Source of the DNA: Bacteroidales bacterium
Lineage (GTDB): Bacteria; Bacteroidota; Bacteroidia; Bacteroidales; F082
NCBI GenBank assembly: GCA_017530365.1
Contig: JAFXMK010000018.1
Coordinates: forward strand, 62,001 to 126,000
Length of the DNA stretch: 64,000 bases
Direction of reading: 5' to 3'
This document shows positions 51,921 to 61,042 of the stretch, piece by piece. The notes beneath the pieces were generated by a model. The model had not been told where the DNA came from, did no database searches, and was given only the letters and a program-made list of their open reading frames with translations. The position numbers and the translations under genes are program-made. How positions within the stretch are numbered: position 1 is the first letter of the stretch; every line of letters begins with the position of its first letter.

Positions 51921-51928
51921 TATTTTTG
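51921..51928 (+). promoter_or_regulatory. -7 box for rsgA
   Basis: TATTTTTG, 9 nt before the ATG at 51938. The alternative TTG at 51926 is inside the box. Confidence 0.6.
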
Positions 51929-51937
51929 CATTTCATA

Positions 51938-52864
51938 ATGAAAGGCCAAGTCATCAAGTCAACGGGTAGCTGGTACATCGTCCTCGACGAGACGGGACGG
52001 CAATGGGAATGCCGACTTCGAGGCAAGATACGCCTCGACGGATTGCGTTCCACCAACCCAGTGGCCGTAGGTGACAAGGTGGATTTCGAGCAGGAGCCGG
52101 GAAAAGAAACAGGTGTCATTAAGAGGATTGAGCCTCGCAACAATGTGATTGTCCGGAAATCCGTCAACCTGAGCAAGGCCTCGCATATCATCGCTTCCAA
52201 TGTGGATCTGGCCATTGTGGTGGCTACCATGGCGAACCCTCGGACTTCGACGGGTTTCATCGACCGTTTTATGGTCACCGCCGAGGCTTATCATATTCCG
52301 ACGGCCTTGATTTTCAACAAATGTGATCTCTATGATGATGATCTGATAGGGGACATGGCGGAGTTGATCGAGTACTATTCCAGCATTGGATACACTTCTT
52401 TTGGCGTTTCGGCCAAAACGGGCTTCAAGCTGGATGAGCTCAAGGCGTTGATGCAAGACAAGATCTGTCTTTTCGCCGGTCATTCCGGTGTGGGGAAGTC
52501 GGCGCTGGTCAACGCCCTAGATCCGAGCCTCAATGTGCGTATCGGAGAGATTTCCGATGTTCACAACAAAGGAAAACACACCACTACCTTTGCCGAGATG
52601 CATCATCTGTCGTTCGGTGCATGGATTGTCGATACCCCCGGCATTCGTGAGTTTGCGCTCTACGACATGGAAAAAGAGACGTTGGCCCAACGTTTTCCGG
52701 AGATGCGTAACCTGATGAGTGAATGCCGTTTCGCCAACTGCACTCACATCCACGAGCCTGGCTGTGCCGTCAAAGAAGCAGTAGAACAGGGCGACATTGC
52801 CGATTGGCGCTATTCCAACTATTTGAGAATGTATAACAACGAGGATTGGAGCTATGAAAGTTGA
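51938..52864 (+). CDS. rsgA: Ribosome biogenesis GTPase RsgA
   Basis: 308 residues from MKGQVIKSTGSWY. OB-fold N-terminus, circularly permuted GTPase (NKCDLYDDD, GHSGVGKSALVNAL, DTPGIREF) and a zinc motif (CRFANCTHIHEPGC). RsgA checks late 30S subunit assembly. Its 3' end overlaps the longest reading of the ACT-like gene by 11 nt. Confidence 0.95.
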   Translation: MKGQVIKSTGSWYIVLDETGRQWECRLRGKIRLDGLRSTNPVAVGDKVDFEQEPGKETGVIKRIEPRNNVIVRKSVNLSKASHIIASNVDLAIVVATMANPRTSTGFIDRFMVTAEAYHIPTALIFNKCDLYDDDLIGDMAELIEYYSSIGYTSFGVSAKTGFKLDELKALMQDKICLFAGHSGVGKSALVNALDPSLNVRIGEISDVHNKGKHTTTFAEMHHLSFGAWIVDTPGIREFALYDMEKETLAQRFPEMRNLMSECRFANCTHIHEPGCAVKEAVEQGDIADWRYSNYLRMYNNEDWSYES

Positions 52865-53231
52865 GAAAGGGGAACGGATAATGGAAAACGGAGAGCTGGA
52901 GACAGGGAGTTGGAAAACTTTCAGCTTTCAACTGTCACCTTTCAGCTGTATTATTCAGCTGGAAATGGGCACTTACGACTATAGCCTCTCGGAAATTGCC
53001 AGAATCGTGGAAGAGAATGATGCTAAAATCCTTGGCCTGACGGTGGACAACATTCTTGAGGATCCCGGCAGGATACTGGTGAACATTTTGGTCAACAAGT
53101 CTGACTGTGGGGCAATCCTGCAAAGCTTTTATCGTTATAACTATAACATAGTCAATACATTCAGTTCTCCTGATGAAAACAACGACCTTCGCGACAGGTA
53201 TGCCCTTCTGATGAAATACTTGAGCGTCTAA
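52854..53231 (+). CDS. ACT-like remnant of a CBS-domain protein
   Basis: 125 residues as the longest frame, but only residues ~38-125 (MGTYDYSLSEIARIVEENDA... LRDRYALLMKYLSV) look conserved; they match the C-terminal ACT-like part of a CBS-pair protein usually found beside nadK and porG in Bacteroidales (from memory). The CBS pair is missing. Residues 1-37 are encoded by a purine/pyrimidine repeat tract (52857-52955) and are probably not functional. A start at 52965 giving an 89-residue protein is equally likely. Function unknown. Confidence 0.6.
   Translation: MKVEKGERIMENGELETGSWKTFSFQLSPFSCIIQLEMGTYDYSLSEIARIVEENDAKILGLTVDNILEDPGRILVNILVNKSDCGAILQSFYRYNYNIVNTFSSPDENNDLRDRYALLMKYLSV
52857..52955. 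repeat. Dispersed purine/pyrimidine tract replacing the CBS region
   Basis: GAAAGTTGAGAAAGG, GAGAGCTGGAGACAGGGAG, then pyrimidine units CTTTCAGCTTTCAACTGTC and CCTTTCAGCTG; partly an inverted repeat. It sits exactly where the CBS pair should be encoded. Confidence 0.5.
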
Positions 53232-53242
53232 AAACTGGAATC

Positions 53243-54112
53243 ATGAAAATCGCATTGTTTGGAAAAGCCATCGCTCCGGAAAACGGGATCTATATGAAAC
53301 AATTGATGCAAAGGCTGGTCGAGCACCAGGCCGAGGTGATGGTGTATGAGCCTTTTGCTAATTATATCCCCGATGGTTTTTCGTTTCAACGCTTTTCAAA
53401 GACGGGAGAGCTGAAAGGAAATGCTGACCTGATGTTTTCCATCGGTGGCGACGGAACCATCCTGGATGCCGTTCCATTGCTTCGCGACTCTGGGATCCCT
53501 GTGTTGGGGATCAACATGGGGCGTCTGGGCTTTATCTCTAGCGTGGCACGAGACGAGATCGGGAACGCCGTGGAGCAGATCTTGCAAGGACGTTTCACTA
53601 CGGAAAGCCGGACCTTGCTGGAGCTGGTGGCTCCTCAAGGGGTGTTTGACGACACGGTCAATTATGCTTTGAACGAAATCAACATCATCCGGAATCCCGA
53701 GCATTCGTTGCTGGCGATCAAGATTTTTGTCAACGATGCCTTTCTGAACACATACTGGGGAGATGGCATCCTCATGGCTACGCCGACAGGCTCCACTGCC
53801 TATTCGTTGAGTGCAGGAGGTCCCATCCTTACACCTGACTCCAGAAATTTTGTCATCACGCCCATCGCCGCACACAATTTAACGGTACGTCCCATCGTTA
53901 TTCCTGACGACAGCGTGGTCCGTATCCATGTGGAGGGACGTGAGAAGAAATTCGTGTTCAGCATGGACTCCAGGGTCCGTGCCTTGGACACCTCGGTGGA
54001 GCTGGTCGTTCGGAAGGCTGATTTTTGTATCCGAACTGTCAGAATGGAAGGGACGGATTTCTTCAGCACCATCCGCAACAAACTCTCTTGGGGCAAGGAC
54101 AATAGAAATTGA
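53243..54112 (+). CDS. nadK: NAD kinase
   Basis: 289 residues. GGDGTILDAV (ATP/NAD site), GINMGRLGFIS, NEINIIRNPEHSL, and DGILMATPTGSTAYSLSAGGPI are the classic motifs. Phosphorylates NAD to NADP. Lies in the Bacteroidales cluster leading to porG, uppS and bamA. Confidence 0.95.
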   Translation: MKIALFGKAIAPENGIYMKQLMQRLVEHQAEVMVYEPFANYIPDGFSFQRFSKTGELKGNADLMFSIGGDGTILDAVPLLRDSGIPVLGINMGRLGFISSVARDEIGNAVEQILQGRFTTESRTLLELVAPQGVFDDTVNYALNEINIIRNPEHSLLAIKIFVNDAFLNTYWGDGILMATPTGSTAYSLSAGGPILTPDSRNFVITPIAAHNLTVRPIVIPDDSVVRIHVEGREKKFVFSMDSRVRALDTSVELVVRKADFCIRTVRMEGTDFFSTIRNKLSWGKDNRN

Positions 54113-54146
54113 TTTTCTACGTTGTCACATTATTAAAAAAAAGTCT

Positions 54147-54154
54147 TAACTTTG
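54147..54154 (+). promoter_or_regulatory. -7 box for the porG-uppS-bamA operon
   Basis: TAACTTTG, 12 nt before the ATG at 54167; a TTG at 54122-54124 could be part of the -33 element. Confidence 0.6.
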
Positions 54155-54166
54155 CACACTTTTAAC

Positions 54167-55183
54167 ATGATGAGAAAAAGACTGCATTTTTGGTTGGTGA
54201 CAATGATGTTGGCTTTGATGAGCCAAGCTCCACTTTTTGTGAATGCCCAGAATCCGCAAACCATTGAGGTTGGACCGCATTTTGGTGTCACCTCCTATGT
54301 TGGTGAATTGAACACATGGAGAAATATTAAGGATTGGGATTGGAAGTCCTTCAACCAATTCGATTACGATCTGGGTGCTGTAGTGCGTTTCAATTACGAC
54401 TCCCGTTGGTCTTTCCGTTTGGATTATTCCTATACCAGACTGAGAGCTCGTGATGAGGTTGCTGCTTGGCGTCCTGAAGCAGGACTGAATTTTCAGTCTA
54501 AGATGCATGATATAGGCCTGATGGCGGAGTTCAATTTCCTCAACTACTATACGGGTCGCCCCGAATCATCCATTTCACCCTATATCTTCGCTGGAGTCTC
54601 TGGTTTTATGTTCAATACCAGAGCATTTACGGGTAATCAAACGATAGATACTTGTCAGCTCTTGACCCGGGGTACAGATTATGTCATGCATAAAAAGAAG
54701 GACGGCTCTTTCGTCTCCGAGCCTGCAACCAAGAATAAATATGGCCTTTCCATCCCATTCGGTGTGGGCTGTAAATTGTCGCTTTCCAAGCATCTTGCTG
54801 CAACGATTGAGTGGAGGATGCACTATGCACTCACGGATTACCTTGATGATGTCAGCGGGGTTTATACTCCCAACAATAAACATTTCATGTTGATTGCCAA
54901 ACCTTCAACAGACAATGTGTATGTTCCAGCACCGTTCCTTTTGTCCGAGATTTGTCCCAATGGAATACCCCTTTACGATTTTAAGGAAATTGTTGGCGAT
55001 CCATCACACTTGTCTCAGGACGAGATCCTCATGTATGACTTTTCCGATCCTTCAGGTAAGTTTCTTGAAAATCAGCAAAGAGGCAACCATGCTAACAACG
55101 ATTGGTTTGGGATGATTAACCTCTCCTTTACCTGGAAGTTTGTGATCCCTGGCAACTCTGCTTGTAAAATGAATTTTGAATAA
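54167..55183 (+). CDS. porG: PorG-like T9SS outer-membrane protein (DUF6089)
   Basis: 338 residues from MMRKRLHFWL; the upstream TTG is in the promoter. Signal peptide to ~28 (VNAQ). IEVGPHFGVTSYVGEL, then alternating beta strands (RFNYDSRWSFRLDYSY, AEFNFLNYYTGRP, SISPYIFAGVSGFMF, SIPFGVGCKLSLSKHLA) of a small outer-membrane barrel. PorG in P. gingivalis has this fold and lies directly before uppS and bamA, as here. It is a required part of the type IX secretion apparatus and interacts with the PorK/N ring. Followed 2 nt later by uppS. Confidence 0.85.
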   Translation: MMRKRLHFWLVTMMLALMSQAPLFVNAQNPQTIEVGPHFGVTSYVGELNTWRNIKDWDWKSFNQFDYDLGAVVRFNYDSRWSFRLDYSYTRLRARDEVAAWRPEAGLNFQSKMHDIGLMAEFNFLNYYTGRPESSISPYIFAGVSGFMFNTRAFTGNQTIDTCQLLTRGTDYVMHKKKDGSFVSEPATKNKYGLSIPFGVGCKLSLSKHLAATIEWRMHYALTDYLDDVSGVYTPNNKHFMLIAKPSTDNVYVPAPFLLSEICPNGIPLYDFKEIVGDPSHLSQDEILMYDFSDPSGKFLENQQRGNHANNDWFGMINLSFTWKFVIPGNSACKMNFE

Positions 55184-55185
55184 CC

Positions 55186-55929
55186 ATGTCACTTAAAGAT
55201 CAAGTTAACATAGAACGTTTGCCAAAGCATATTGCCGTTATCATGGACGGCAACGGACGATGGGCCAAGGAACGTGGTAAACCGCGTATCTTTGGACATC
55301 AAAGCGCTATCAAGTCGGTCCGTGAGATTAATGAGGCGTGTGCTGAACTTGGGGTCTCCTATCTAACATTGTATGCATTCTCCACAGAAAACTGGAAGCG
55401 TCCTGTTGACGAGGTCAAAGGTTTGATGACGTTATTTGGGCAGACCATGCGAAGCGAGGCTTCGACTTTGATCAAGAACGGTATTCGTCTGCGAGTGACT
55501 GGTGATGTGGAAAGAATGCCACAGGACACCCAGAAGCTTCTTGACGAAACGATTGAAAGGACTAAAGATGGGTCACGGATGGTGCTTAACCTTGCCTTGA
55601 GCTATTCTGGAAGATGGGAAATTACAGAAGCCGCTCGTAGAATTGCACAAGAGGCAAAAAAAGGCACTTTGGATCCTGAGGCCGTCACAGAAGATGTCTT
55701 CAATACCCATCTTGCCACCGCCGGCATGCCTGACCCTGAATTGCTCATCCGCACTAGTGGCGAATTGCGTATCAGCAACTTCCTGCTATGGCAACTGGCT
55801 TATTCGGAACTTTATTTTACTGACAAATATTGGCCTGACTTCGGAAAAGAAGACCTTTATGAGGCCATCATTAATTTTCAACATCGCGAACGCCGCTTTG
55901 GCAAAACAAGCGAACAGATCAACAAATGA
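55186..55929 (+). CDS. uppS: Undecaprenyl diphosphate synthase (cis-prenyltransferase)
   Basis: 247 residues. IMDGNGRWAKERG, TLYAFSTENWKRP and ELLIRTSGELRISNFLLWQ are the family signatures. Makes the C55 lipid carrier for peptidoglycan and surface polysaccharides. Stop overlaps the bamA start (ATGA). Confidence 0.97.
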   Translation: MSLKDQVNIERLPKHIAVIMDGNGRWAKERGKPRIFGHQSAIKSVREINEACAELGVSYLTLYAFSTENWKRPVDEVKGLMTLFGQTMRSEASTLIKNGIRLRVTGDVERMPQDTQKLLDETIERTKDGSRMVLNLALSYSGRWEITEAARRIAQEAKKGTLDPEAVTEDVFNTHLATAGMPDPELLIRTSGELRISNFLLWQLAYSELYFTDKYWPDFGKEDLYEAIINFQHRERRFGKTSEQINK

Positions 55930-58589
55930 AGCATTGCATGAAAAGAAATATACTCTCTAAACCGCTTTTATTAGTGATTGGCCTCATCGCCCTCACCCTG
56001 GCTAGCAACCCAATTCATGCCCAAATCAGGATAGGTGACGACATGTCGGACATCGACTATGCAAATCCATCTAAGTATGAAATCGGAGGCATTACCGTGG
56101 AAGGCACCCAATTCGTTGACCCTAATGTGCTCACCATGCTTTCTGGATTGAGAGTGGGCAATGAGATCACGGTACCTGGCGATGATATCAGCATGGCTAT
56201 CCGTAAGATCTGGGATCAAGGAATGTTTGAGGATGTCGCCATCAACGCCACGAACATCGTGGGCGGCAAGATATTCCTCCAGATCGTAGTCCAGGAACGG
56301 GCCCGCGTGTCAAAATTCTCCTTCAATGGCATCAAGAAATCGGAAGCCGATGACATTCGAAACAAGATTAACCTTTCGAGAGGCGACATCGCCACCAACC
56401 ATCTGGAAACCAAGACCCGCAGAATCATTGAAGACTTTTATGCCGACAAAGGCTACAATAATGCTGAGGTGACCATCACCCAGGTACCTGACACCACTAG
56501 GGAACACTATGTGGATCTGGTCATCGACGTGAATAAAGGCGAGAAAGTGAAGATCGGGAAAATCAACATCATAGGAAATGAGAACGTCTCGGATGCTCAG
56601 ATCCTTTCTGCTATGAAAGAGACCAAACAACGTGGTGTCTTCAATCCCCTTGAACCGCTGGGTCCAATGGTGGTCAACGCCGTGGCCGATATCCTTACCC
56701 TCAAGCCTCTCCGTGCCATCACTGAAGTGGAGGAGTATTTCTATGAGAACTACAGGCCTCGTATCTTCAAGAGTTCCAAGTTCATGGAGTCGAATTATCA
56801 GGAGGACAAGCTAAACATCATCAAGAAATACAATGCCAAAGGCTATCGCGACGCTATCATCGTAAGGGACTCGGTGTATGTCATCGATGACAAGAACTTG
56901 GGCATCGATATCGTGATTGACGAAGGTGGCCTGTACCACTATCGTAACATTAATTGGACGGGCAACACCAAGTATTCTGCCGAGACGCTGAATGAAGTCC
57001 TCGGCATCAAACCAGGTGACGTCTATAACAAAGATCTGCTGAATGCCAACTTGACTTATAGCGAGACTTCATTGGACATCTCATCGCTTTATATGGATGA
57101 CGGTTACCTCTTCTTCCGAGTGGATCCCGTGGAGGTTCAGGTGGAAAACGACTCCATTGACCTGGAAATCCGACTTCAAGAAGGCAAACAGGCCCGTATC
57201 AACAATGTGACTTTGCAAGGCAATACCAAGACGAATGACTTTGTGGTGATCCGTGAGATGTACTCGCGACCTGGTCAGCTCTTCAGCCGTAGCGACGTTA
57301 CCCGTACCATTAGGGAACTTGCCACTTTGGGATTCTTTAACCAAGAGACTATCAACCCGGATGTAAAACCAAATTACAATGACAATACCGTGGACATTGA
57401 ATACCAAGTGGAGGAGGCGAGTGCCGACCAAGTGTCGTTCTCAGCTGGTTGGGGATGGAACATGCTAATCCTTCAGGCAGGCCTCTCGTTCAACAACTTC
57501 TCCATGAGGAATATCTTCAATAAAGATGCTTGGAAACCGATCCCGGGCGGCGACGGACAGAAACTGTCACTGAATATTTCCACCTACGGTACTCGTTCCA
57601 TCTATTATTCGCTGTCGTTCACTGAACCTTGGCTGGGCGGTCGCAAGCCGAACTCCTTGACGGCTTCCATCTATCAGTCGTTCTATTCCAATTCCAATTA
57701 TTATAAGAGAGATGACGAAAACTTCGGCTACTTCCGCATGACGGGTGCCACCGTAGGTCTTGGGAGCCGTCTGACATGGCCTGACGACTATTTCACCATC
57801 TATCATGGCCTCTCGCTGATGCAGTACCGATTGAAGAATTATGCCAACATCCTCAACTTCGGTTCTGGAAACGGCTATTTCAACTTGGTCAGCTACAATT
57901 TGAACATCGGACGTAATTCTGTCAGCCAGCCGTTGTATCCAAGAAGCGGTTCCGAGGTCCAGCTCTCACTGGAAATTACCCCGCCAGTTTCGCTGTTTAC
58001 CAACAAAGACTACTCAACGCTTTCCGAGGATGAGAAATACAAATGGATCGAAATGCACAAGTGGAAGTTCAAGGCAGCGTGGTACTCCGAGCTGTATGAC
58101 AAGCTGGTGTTGATGACCCGTGTGCGCTTTGGCTATCTTGGGTTCTACAATGATGATATCGGCCCCACACCGTTCCATCGCTTCTATCTGGGTGGCGATG
58201 GTATCCCGACGGGTTACATGTTCGACAGTAAGGAAGTGATCGGTATGCGTGGTTATCAGAACGAATCACTCACTCCTAAAAATACAGGTAGCTTGACGGG
58301 TGGTAACATCTTTACGAAATATACCTTGGAGCTGCGTTACCCCTTGTCGTTGAATCCATCCGCCACCATTTATGCCATGGGTTTTGTCGAGGCTGGTAAC
58401 TGTTGGATCGGCTTTGAGAACTTCAATCCGTTCAAAGTGTATCGTTCCGCCGGTATCGGTGCCCGTATCTATCTCCCGATGTTCGGACTCCTTGGTCTTG
58501 ACTGGGGTTACGGCTTCGACAAGGTGCCAGGTTCCAACGAGGCCAGCGGTAGCCAGTTCCACTTCTCCATCGGAGGCTCGATCGACTGA
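55926..58589 (+). CDS. bamA: Outer-membrane protein assembly factor BamA (Omp85)
   Basis: 887 residues. Signal peptide, POTRA domains (~45-440) and a C-terminal 16-strand barrel with the IGMRGY (VRGF-type) motif and the final aromatic-rich strand FHFSIGGSID. Inserts beta-barrel proteins into the outer membrane. Start at 55926 overlaps uppS; 55938 is possible. Cotranscribed with porG and uppS. Confidence 0.95.
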   Translation: MKHCMKRNILSKPLLLVIGLIALTLASNPIHAQIRIGDDMSDIDYANPSKYEIGGITVEGTQFVDPNVLTMLSGLRVGNEITVPGDDISMAIRKIWDQGMFEDVAINATNIVGGKIFLQIVVQERARVSKFSFNGIKKSEADDIRNKINLSRGDIATNHLETKTRRIIEDFYADKGYNNAEVTITQVPDTTREHYVDLVIDVNKGEKVKIGKINIIGNENVSDAQILSAMKETKQRGVFNPLEPLGPMVVNAVADILTLKPLRAITEVEEYFYENYRPRIFKSSKFMESNYQEDKLNIIKKYNAKGYRDAIIVRDSVYVIDDKNLGIDIVIDEGGLYHYRNINWTGNTKYSAETLNEVLGIKPGDVYNKDLLNANLTYSETSLDISSLYMDDGYLFFRVDPVEVQVENDSIDLEIRLQEGKQARINNVTLQGNTKTNDFVVIREMYSRPGQLFSRSDVTRTIRELATLGFFNQETINPDVKPNYNDNTVDIEYQVEEASADQVSFSAGWGWNMLILQAGLSFNNFSMRNIFNKDAWKPIPGGDGQKLSLNISTYGTRSIYYSLSFTEPWLGGRKPNSLTASIYQSFYSNSNYYKRDDENFGYFRMTGATVGLGSRLTWPDDYFTIYHGLSLMQYRLKNYANILNFGSGNGYFNLVSYNLNIGRNSVSQPLYPRSGSEVQLSLEITPPVSLFTNKDYSTLSEDEKYKWIEMHKWKFKAAWYSELYDKLVLMTRVRFGYLGFYNDDIGPTPFHRFYLGGDGIPTGYMFDSKEVIGMRGYQNESLTPKNTGSLTGGNIFTKYTLELRYPLSLNPSATIYAMGFVEAGNCWIGFENFNPFKVYRSAGIGARIYLPMFGLLGLDWGYGFDKVPGSNEASGSQFHFSIGGSID

Positions 58590-58656
58590 TGAAGGAAATC
58601 GGCATGGTTATTGATTAAAGAGTTTTTTTAGACAAACAAATAAACAAGTATAAAAA

Positions 58657-59304
58657 ATGAAAGCATTAAAATCATTGTTCTTGACCGCTGCCATCGTTTG
58701 CTGCAGCGTCATTAGTGCCAACGCTCAGATTGGCGGACAGAAGTTTGCCTACGTGGATTCAGATTATATCTTGAGCAACATTCCGGAATACGGTGATGCC
58801 CAGGCTGAACTCGAAGCGCTTTCCACCAAATGGAATAACGAAGTGAAGGCCATCTATGACAAAGTGTCCGAAATGTATAAGAAATACCAGACCGAGATGG
58901 TCCTGCTGTCAGAAGACCAGAAGCGTGCCCGTGAACAGGAAATCGTCAACAAGGAACAGGAAGCCAAGAATCTTCAGATGCAGTATTTTGGCTCCGATGG
59001 CCAGCTCTATCAGAAACGTACCGAGTTGGTCCAGCCTATCCAGGAAAAGATCTACACCGCTTTGACTGAACTCTCACAGACCAAGGGCTATACTTTCGTG
59101 TTTGACTTGGCATCCGGCACTTCCGTTCTTTATGCATCTGAACGTGCTGATATCAGCGATGATGTCCTCGACCAGCTGAGCAACGTCATGCAGACCGTCC
59201 GCAGGGAAGACCGCAAGCGTGCCAATGTCGCTGCAGGTAAATCCAACGCAAGCTCCTCAAGTACAAAAACATCATCGTCCAAGGCTGGAAAAAGCAAAAA
59301 CTGA
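58657..59304 (+). CDS. OmpH/Skp-family periplasmic chaperone, copy 1
   Basis: 215 residues. Signal peptide to ANAQ, then FAYVDSDYILSNIPEYGDAQAEL and a long coiled coil with EKIYTALTELSQTKGYTFVFDL: Skp/OmpH. The C-terminal ~35 residues are Ser/Lys-rich (SNASSSSTKTSSSKAGKSKN), an unusual basic tail. Skp holds unfolded outer-membrane proteins for BamA. Confidence 0.9.
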   Translation: MKALKSLFLTAAIVCCSVISANAQIGGQKFAYVDSDYILSNIPEYGDAQAELEALSTKWNNEVKAIYDKVSEMYKKYQTEMVLLSEDQKRAREQEIVNKEQEAKNLQMQYFGSDGQLYQKRTELVQPIQEKIYTALTELSQTKGYTFVFDLASGTSVLYASERADISDDVLDQLSNVMQTVRREDRKRANVAAGKSNASSSSTKTSSSKAGKSKN

Positions 59305-59327
59305 TTCCCTCGTATCGGGATAATTGC

Positions 59328-59335
59328 TATCTTTG
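59328..59335 (+). promoter_or_regulatory. -7 box for the second skp gene
   Basis: TATCTTTG, 46 nt before the ATG at 59381; a short TCCC...GGGA hairpin lies immediately upstream. Confidence 0.6.
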
Positions 59336-59380
59336 CGCCCTCAAAAGAAATGAATAATTAAATCATTAAAAATCCATACA

Positions 59381-59899
59381 ATGAACAAAATCATCAAAGT
59401 ATTCTTCCTGTTTGTCATCTTCTTCGGAATGAACGGATTTGCTAGCGCACAAACAGTCAAGATCGCACACGTGAACACCACTGAGGTTATGAATGCCATG
59501 CCTGAGAAGGCCAAGGCCGAGAAGAACCTCGAGAACTATTACAATGAGCTTCAAGAGCAGCTTAAGGTCATGTACACCGAATATCAGAACAAGCTGCAGG
59601 ATTACCAGTCCAACGTCGAAACGATGTCGAACCTGGTGAAGCAGTCAAAGGAAAAGGAACTGGTTGACCTTGAAAGCCGCATCACCGCTTTCCAAGCCAA
59701 TGCCGAGAATGAGTTCGATGCCAAGCGTGCTGATTTGCTCAAGCCGCTGTTGGATAAGATCCAGAATGCCATCAATACCGTTGGTAAGGAAAAGGGTTAT
59801 ACCTACATCCTCGACATCGCCACTGGCGCTGCGGTCTATATCGGCACTGACGCCGTTGACTGCACCAAAGATGTCAAAGCCAAGTTGGGAATCAAGTAA
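59381..59899 (+). CDS. OmpH/Skp-family periplasmic chaperone, copy 2
   Basis: 172 residues. Signal peptide (MNKIIKVFFLFVIFFGMNGFASAQ), then VKIAHVNTTEVMNAMPE, a coiled coil, and GKEKGYTYILDIATGAAVYIG. Paralogue of the upstream skp without the basic tail. Twin ompH genes after bamA are typical of Bacteroidales; the murI gene that often follows is absent. Confidence 0.9.
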   Translation: MNKIIKVFFLFVIFFGMNGFASAQTVKIAHVNTTEVMNAMPEKAKAEKNLENYYNELQEQLKVMYTEYQNKLQDYQSNVETMSNLVKQSKEKELVDLESRITAFQANAENEFDAKRADLLKPLLDKIQNAINTVGKEKGYTYILDIATGAAVYIGTDAVDCTKDVKAKLGIK

Positions 59900-59915
59900 T
59901 TGATGCTTTGGTCAT

Positions 59916-59948
59916 AAAAAAGCCGCGCTTCATAGCGCGGCTTTTTTT
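59916..59948. terminator. Bidirectional intrinsic terminator after skp copy 2
   Basis: Perfect 9-bp stem AGCCGCGCT/AGCGCGGCT with loop TCAT, A-run left and T-run right. The T-run overlaps the stop codon of the convergent VOC gene at 59947. Confidence 0.93.
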
Positions 59949-61014
59949 ATTTGATGTTCTCCCGTTTCACTTTGGCGAAACGAAGTAATCTAAGGATGCC
60001 CAACTGTTTGTGGTCGTCTTTCTTGGCCAAATTTAGGTATAGCCCCAGCTTCTTGATGATGGGGATCTTGAAGGTCTCCACGAACTCAATCAGGGTGCCG
60101 TCGGGGTCTTCCACGTAGGTGAAATGGCCGTTGGCATCGCCCATGCCGAAGTCGGCGCCACTGTCGCACACAAAGGGATGCCCCATGGCTTCGGTCTGCT
60201 CCTTGACGGCGTCCATGTGGCGCACATCGAAGCAGAGATGGATGTAGCCTGGGTCGCCCCAATAGCGGCCTTCGTATAGCTTCTTTCCTGGTGCATCAAC
60301 GCTTTGGATGAGCTCGAGATGTGAAGTGCCCATGATGCCGCTCAAGGGTCCTTCGATGGGCTTGGAACGCTCCAAGATGACGCGACGCAAGGTGCTCTTG
60401 CCGCCTTCGATGGCTTCGAGGTCTTCAAAGATGCCAGTTTGGTCGAAGATTACCTTGTCGTATTCCAGCAACTTCGTGTAGAAAGGAAGGGAGCGGTCGA
60501 TGTCGCTGACACCGATGACGGCACCGTTGGCCCCGCCTGTCAGTTTCTTTTCATCGATGAAGACGTAATCGTCTTGCTCCAACTGGAAAAGGTTGCCGTA
60601 AGGGTCTTTCATGAAGAACTCCTTTTGGCCGGTGGGAGAGGTCATGACAGGACTGATGACGTCTAGACCTTTATTAATAAAGGTGTTATAAGCCGTTTCG
60701 ACGTCAGGGCATTTTACCTTGGCGATAAGGATGCCCAAGTCGCCTAATTTGACGGGCTCTTTCAAGTAATTGAGATCCCGTCCTTTCGGTTGCCAGATCT
60801 CGAAACCTCCACCACCACGTATGTTGAGCGCAATACCGGAACGACGTGGCTGTGGGTTGCCTCCTGTGTAAGGCAGCATGCGCTCCGCAACGCCTTCATC
60901 ATCCACGATCTTGATCTCAAAACCGAAGTTGTCATAATACCATTTCCAGGCCTCAACGAAGTCGTTGACTCCGATGCCCACTTGCTGTATGCCGCAAATA
61001 ACTTTCTCTTTCAT
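59947..61014 (-). CDS. VOC-superfamily (glyoxalase/dioxygenase-fold) protein with two VOC domains
   Basis: 355 residues. Two VOC domains: 1-~135 (GIQQVGIGVNDFVEAWKWYY, FEIWQPKGRDLNY, FMKDPYGNLFQLEQ) and ~143-315 (AVIGVSDIDRSLPFY, HLELIQS, YIHLCFDV, YVEDPDGTLIEFVE). A basic C-terminal tail (~320-355) follows. These metal-dependent folds act as lyases, epimerases or dioxygenases; the exact reaction cannot be assigned. Downstream of the SDR gene, 24 nt away, so probably one operon. Confidence 0.8.
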   Translation of the reverse strand: MKEKVICGIQQVGIGVNDFVEAWKWYYDNFGFEIKIVDDEGVAERMLPYTGGNPQPRRSGIALNIRGGGGFEIWQPKGRDLNYLKEPVKLGDLGILIAKVKCPDVETAYNTFINKGLDVISPVMTSPTGQKEFFMKDPYGNLFQLEQDDYVFIDEKKLTGGANGAVIGVSDIDRSLPFYTKLLEYDKVIFDQTGIFEDLEAIEGGKSTLRRVILERSKPIEGPLSGIMGTSHLELIQSVDAPGKKLYEGRYWGDPGYIHLCFDVRHMDAVKEQTEAMGHPFVCDSGADFGMGDANGHFTYVEDPDGTLIEFVETFKIPIIKKLGLYLNLAKKDDHKQLGILRLLRFAKVKRENIK

Positions 61015-61016
61015 AT

Positions 61017-61042
61017 TCTTAATTCTGTCTTCTGTCTTCTAA
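61017..61042. repeat. Dispersed pyrimidine-rich tract in the SDR/VOC gap
   Basis: TTCTGTCTTCTGTCTTCTAA, same unit as at 34604 and 41921; it reaches the SDR stop codon. Confidence 0.5.

Noticed and set aside
54152-54166. Upstream TTG start for porG
   Set aside because: It lies in the TAACTTTG promoter box; ATG at 54167 gives a proper signal peptide.
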